A model generated the notes under the pieces. It searched no databases and was not told the origin of the DNA. It saw only the letters and a program-made list of their open reading frames with translations. DNA of 7,456 nt from Synergistaceae bacterium (GTDB lineage: Bacteria; Synergistota; Synergistia; Synergistales; Synergistaceae): positions 1 through 7,456 of the forward strand of contig JAUNSQ010000077.1 in assembly GCA_030539135.1 (NCBI GenBank). The letters are read 5' to 3'. Positions 5,789-7,456 of this stretch are shown one piece after another; the stretch's first letter is position 1, and every line of letters begins with the position of its first letter. The position numbers were made by a program, and so were the translations under genes.

Positions 5789-6166
5789 ATGGCTCGTTTA
5801 GCCGGTGTTGACCTGCCGCGTGAGAAAAGAGTCGAGATCGCTCTGACTTATATATTTGGTATAGGCCCTGCGATCGCCAAACGGATCATCAGCTCGACTG
5901 GTATCAATCCTGATACCAGAGTCAAGGATCTGACTGAAGACGAAGAGCAGAAACTGCGCGCAGAAATTGAAAACAACCATACGGTCGAAGGAGATCTTCG
6001 CCGTGAAGTAGCCATGAATATCAAGCGTCTTATGGATATCGGCTGCTATCGTGGTCTCAGACATCGTCAGGGACTCCCTGTTCGTGGTCAGAAGACAAAG
6101 ACAAACGCCCGCACACGCAAAGGTCCGAAGAGGACAGTCGCGGGTAAAAAGAAAGCCACCAAGTAG
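5789..6166 (+). CDS. rpsM: 30S ribosomal protein S13
   Basis: S13 lies in the head of the 30S subunit, contacts the P-site tRNA with its C-terminal tail and forms bridges with the 50S subunit. The 125-residue product begins ARLAGVDLPREKRVEIALTY with the helix-two-turn-helix region FGIGPAIAKRI, and contains the signature GCYRGLRHRQGLPVRGQKTK (85-104), followed by a lysine/arginine-rich tail ending KKKATK. It starts with ATG six bases after the AAGGAGG core of an excellent Shine-Dalgarno (5773-5782) located inside the end of rpmJ. In E. coli the rpsM leader holds the S4-binding pseudoknot that controls the alpha operon; only 6 non-coding bases precede rpsM here, so an equivalent would have to overlap rpmJ. 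I see none clearly. Confidence 0.98.
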   Translation: MARLAGVDLPREKRVEIALTYIFGIGPAIAKRIISSTGINPDTRVKDLTEDEEQKLRAEIENNHTVEGDLRREVAMNIKRLMDIGCYRGLRHRQGLPVRGQKTKTNARTRKGPKRTVAGKKKATK

Positions 6167-6189
6167 GCTAATCAGGGAGGGAATAACAA

Positions 6190-6582
6190 GTGGCCAAACG
6201 CGTACAGCGTTCTCGTAAACGCAAGGAAAGAAAGAACGTAAGTTACGGTGTTGCGCATATTTTCTCTACGTTCAATAACACCATTGTCACGCTTACAGAC
6301 AAACAGGGCAACGCGCTCTCATGGGCATCAGGCGGAAACGTCGGCTTTAAAGGCGCGCGTAAATCTACTCCTTATGCGGCGCAGATGTCGGCAGCTCAGG
6401 CAGCTAAGGTCGCACAGGATCATGGTGTCGTAGAGATAGATGTTATCGTTAAGGGGCCGGGCCCTGGACGTGAATCCGCAATACGTTCACTTCAGGCCGC
6501 GGGACTCCAGGTCAACGTCATCCGTGACGCAACGCCTATTCCGCATAATGGATGCCGTCCGCCAAAACGGCGCCGCGTGTAA
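6190..6582 (+). CDS. rpsK: 30S ribosomal protein S11
   Basis: S11 lines the platform of the 30S subunit near the E site and the mRNA exit path. The 130-residue product has the basic N-terminus AKRVQRSRKRKERKNVSYGV, the core HIFSTFNNTIVTLTD (23-37) and SWASGGNVGFKGARKSTPYA (44-63), the GPGPGRESAIRSLQAAGL helix (89-106), and the invariant end DATPIPHNGCRPPKRRRV. The start is GTG at 6190, eight bases after GGGAGGG (6175-6181, core GGGAGG). It follows rpsM by 23 bases and precedes rpsD by 21. Length and motifs are entirely ordinary. Confidence 0.98.
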   Translation: MAKRVQRSRKRKERKNVSYGVAHIFSTFNNTIVTLTDKQGNALSWASGGNVGFKGARKSTPYAAQMSAAQAAKVAQDHGVVEIDVIVKGPGPGRESAIRSLQAAGLQVNVIRDATPIPHNGCRPPKRRRV

Positions 6583-6603
6583 TAAAGGAGGTAACTTACC
6601 AGT

Positions 6604-7230
6604 ATGAGCAGATACACAGGACCTGTTTGCAGGCTTTGCCGCGCAGAAGGTGCGAAGCTCTTCCTAAAGGGAGACCGCTGCTATACAGAAAAGTGCGGGC
6701 TCACAAAACGCAACTCGAAACCAGGGCAGCATGGCACACGCCGCGGTAAGATGAGCGAATATGGACTTCGCCTTAGAGAAAAGCAGAAACTTCGTCGTTT
6801 TTACTGCCTGAACGAAACACAGTTCGGGGCAGTATATGAAAAAGCAACAAATTTGCCGGGACAGACTGGACATAATTTCCTCCAGCTCCTCGAGCGCCGT
6901 CTTGACAACGTGGTCTATCGTCTTGGCTTCGGCGTGAGCCGCAATCAGGCTCGTCAGCTTGTTCGTCATGGACACTTCACGGTCAACGGACGCAAGCTCG
7001 ACATCCCGAGCGCGCTGCTTAATCCGGGCGACGTCGTAGCCGTCTGCGAAGGAAGCAAAGAGATGGCTCTTCTGAAGGAGAACTCAGAAGCGGCCGCGGC
7101 ACGTGCCATACCGGCATGGCTGTCATTTAATTCAGAAGCGATGTCAGGAAGCGTGGTCTCGACTCCAATACGTGAGCAGATCGAAGTTCCTGTCAACGAA
7201 CAGCTTGTTGTTGAATTCTATGCCCGTTAG
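6604..7230 (+). CDS. rpsD: 30S ribosomal protein S4, zinc-binding (C+) form
   Basis: S4 binds the 5' domain of 16S rRNA, nucleates 30S assembly and contributes to mRNA entry and decoding accuracy. The 208-residue product begins SRYTGPVCRLCRAEG with cysteines at 9, 12, 26 and 31, the zinc-knuckle arrangement of C+ S4 proteins (E. coli S4 lacks it). The S4 RNA-binding domain follows at about 97-161, with LERRLDNVVYRLGFGVSRNQ (96-115) and RHGHFTVNGRKLDIPS, and the chain ends EQLVVEFYAR. It starts with ATG after AAAGGAGGT (6584-6592). Its place between rpsK and rpoA matches E. coli and many Clostridia, unlike B. subtilis where rpsD stands alone. S4 is the classical autogenous repressor of alpha operons; whether it acts here cannot be seen. 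Confidence 0.98.
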   Translation: MSRYTGPVCRLCRAEGAKLFLKGDRCYTEKCGLTKRNSKPGQHGTRRGKMSEYGLRLREKQKLRRFYCLNETQFGAVYEKATNLPGQTGHNFLQLLERRLDNVVYRLGFGVSRNQARQLVRHGHFTVNGRKLDIPSALLNPGDVVAVCEGSKEMALLKENSEAAAARAIPAWLSFNSEAMSGSVVSTPIREQIEVPVNEQLVVEFYAR

Positions 7231-7253
7231 GGAAACGAAAGGTGGAGGCAAAT

Positions 7254-7456
7254 ATGGAGCATGATCGTCATGAGATCATAGTACAGGAATCCACCCCGTC
7301 ATACGGAAAGATAACCATTGAGCCTCTCGAAAGAGGTTATGGAGTGACATTAGGGAACTCGCTTCGCAGAGTGTTGCTCTCTTCCATCAGTGGCGCCGCT
7401 GTACTTGCGGTGCGTATTGAGGGTGTGCTTCATGAATTCAGCACGATGCCCGGCGT
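7254..7456 (+). CDS. rpoA: RNA polymerase alpha subunit, N-terminal part (3' end outside window)
   Basis: The alpha subunit dimerises through its N-terminal domain to nucleate assembly of RNA polymerase and contacts promoter UP elements and activators through its C-terminal domain. Only the first 67 codons plus two bases are present. They show the diagnostic block PLERGYGVTLGNSLRRVLLS (24-43) and then AVRIEGVLHEFSTMPGV, which is the alpha dimerisation and beta-contact region; R38-R39 correspond to the arginine pair around the assembly-critical R45 of E. coli. It starts with ATG five bases after GGTGGAGG (7241-7248) and 23 bases after rpsD. rplQ (L17) would be expected downstream of the window. 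Confidence 0.98.
   Translation, partial: MEHDRHEIIVQESTPSYGKITIEPLERGYGVTLGNSLRRVLLSSISGAAVLAVRIEGVLHEFSTMPG

Noticed and set aside
1..7456. Novel system, CRISPR array, mobile element, tRNA or riboswitch
   Set aside because: Almost all bases are in conserved housekeeping genes. No direct repeats, transposase-like gene, tRNA-like fold or long non-coding stretch was seen.

Overview
The window is a fifteen-gene stretch of a bacterial spc/alpha ribosomal-protein operon, all on the + strand, with no mobile, phage, CRISPR or obviously foreign DNA. The order is rpsH (3' part) - rplF - rplR - rpsE - rpmD - rplO - secY - adk - map - KOW-domain gene - infA - rpmJ - rpsM - rpsK - rpsD - rpoA (5' part). 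Every gene except the KOW-domain one is a universally recognised housekeeping family. I found no previously undescribed system here, and the findings below are small-scale observations.

Organism: secY-adk-map-KOW-infA-rpmJ is a Gram-positive-style junction, as in Clostridia and relatives, and differs from E. coli, where adk, map and infA lie elsewhere. rpsD sits between rpsK and rpoA, unlike Bacillus subtilis, where rpsD is remote. The protein wording (L30, L15, S4, the KOW protein), roughly balanced GC and strong AGGAGG ribosome-binding sites make me favour Synergistota, with Clostridia or Negativicutes as alternatives. This is an inference from memory of family sequences, at perhaps 50% confidence.

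Layout: positions 1-2326 hold the second half of the spc cluster (S8, L6, L18, S5, L30, L15), with gaps of 11-16 bases that each carry a Shine-Dalgarno (SD) sequence. secY (2327-3619) starts directly after the rplO stop. From 3637 to 5592 adk, map, the KOW gene and infA form a coupled block: adk/map overlap by 1 base, map/KOW by 4 and KOW/infA by 19. The only gap above 25 bases is infA-rpmJ (64 bases), which holds a small hairpin. rpmJ, rpsM, rpsK, rpsD and rpoA (5657 to the window end) form the alpha-operon part.

Together the genes make parts of both ribosomal subunits, the initiation factor IF-1, the Sec translocation channel, the enzyme that removes initiator methionine, adenylate kinase and the RNA polymerase alpha subunit. 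No convincing promoter or intrinsic terminator is visible inside the window, so it probably belongs to a longer transcript that starts upstream and continues past rpoA.
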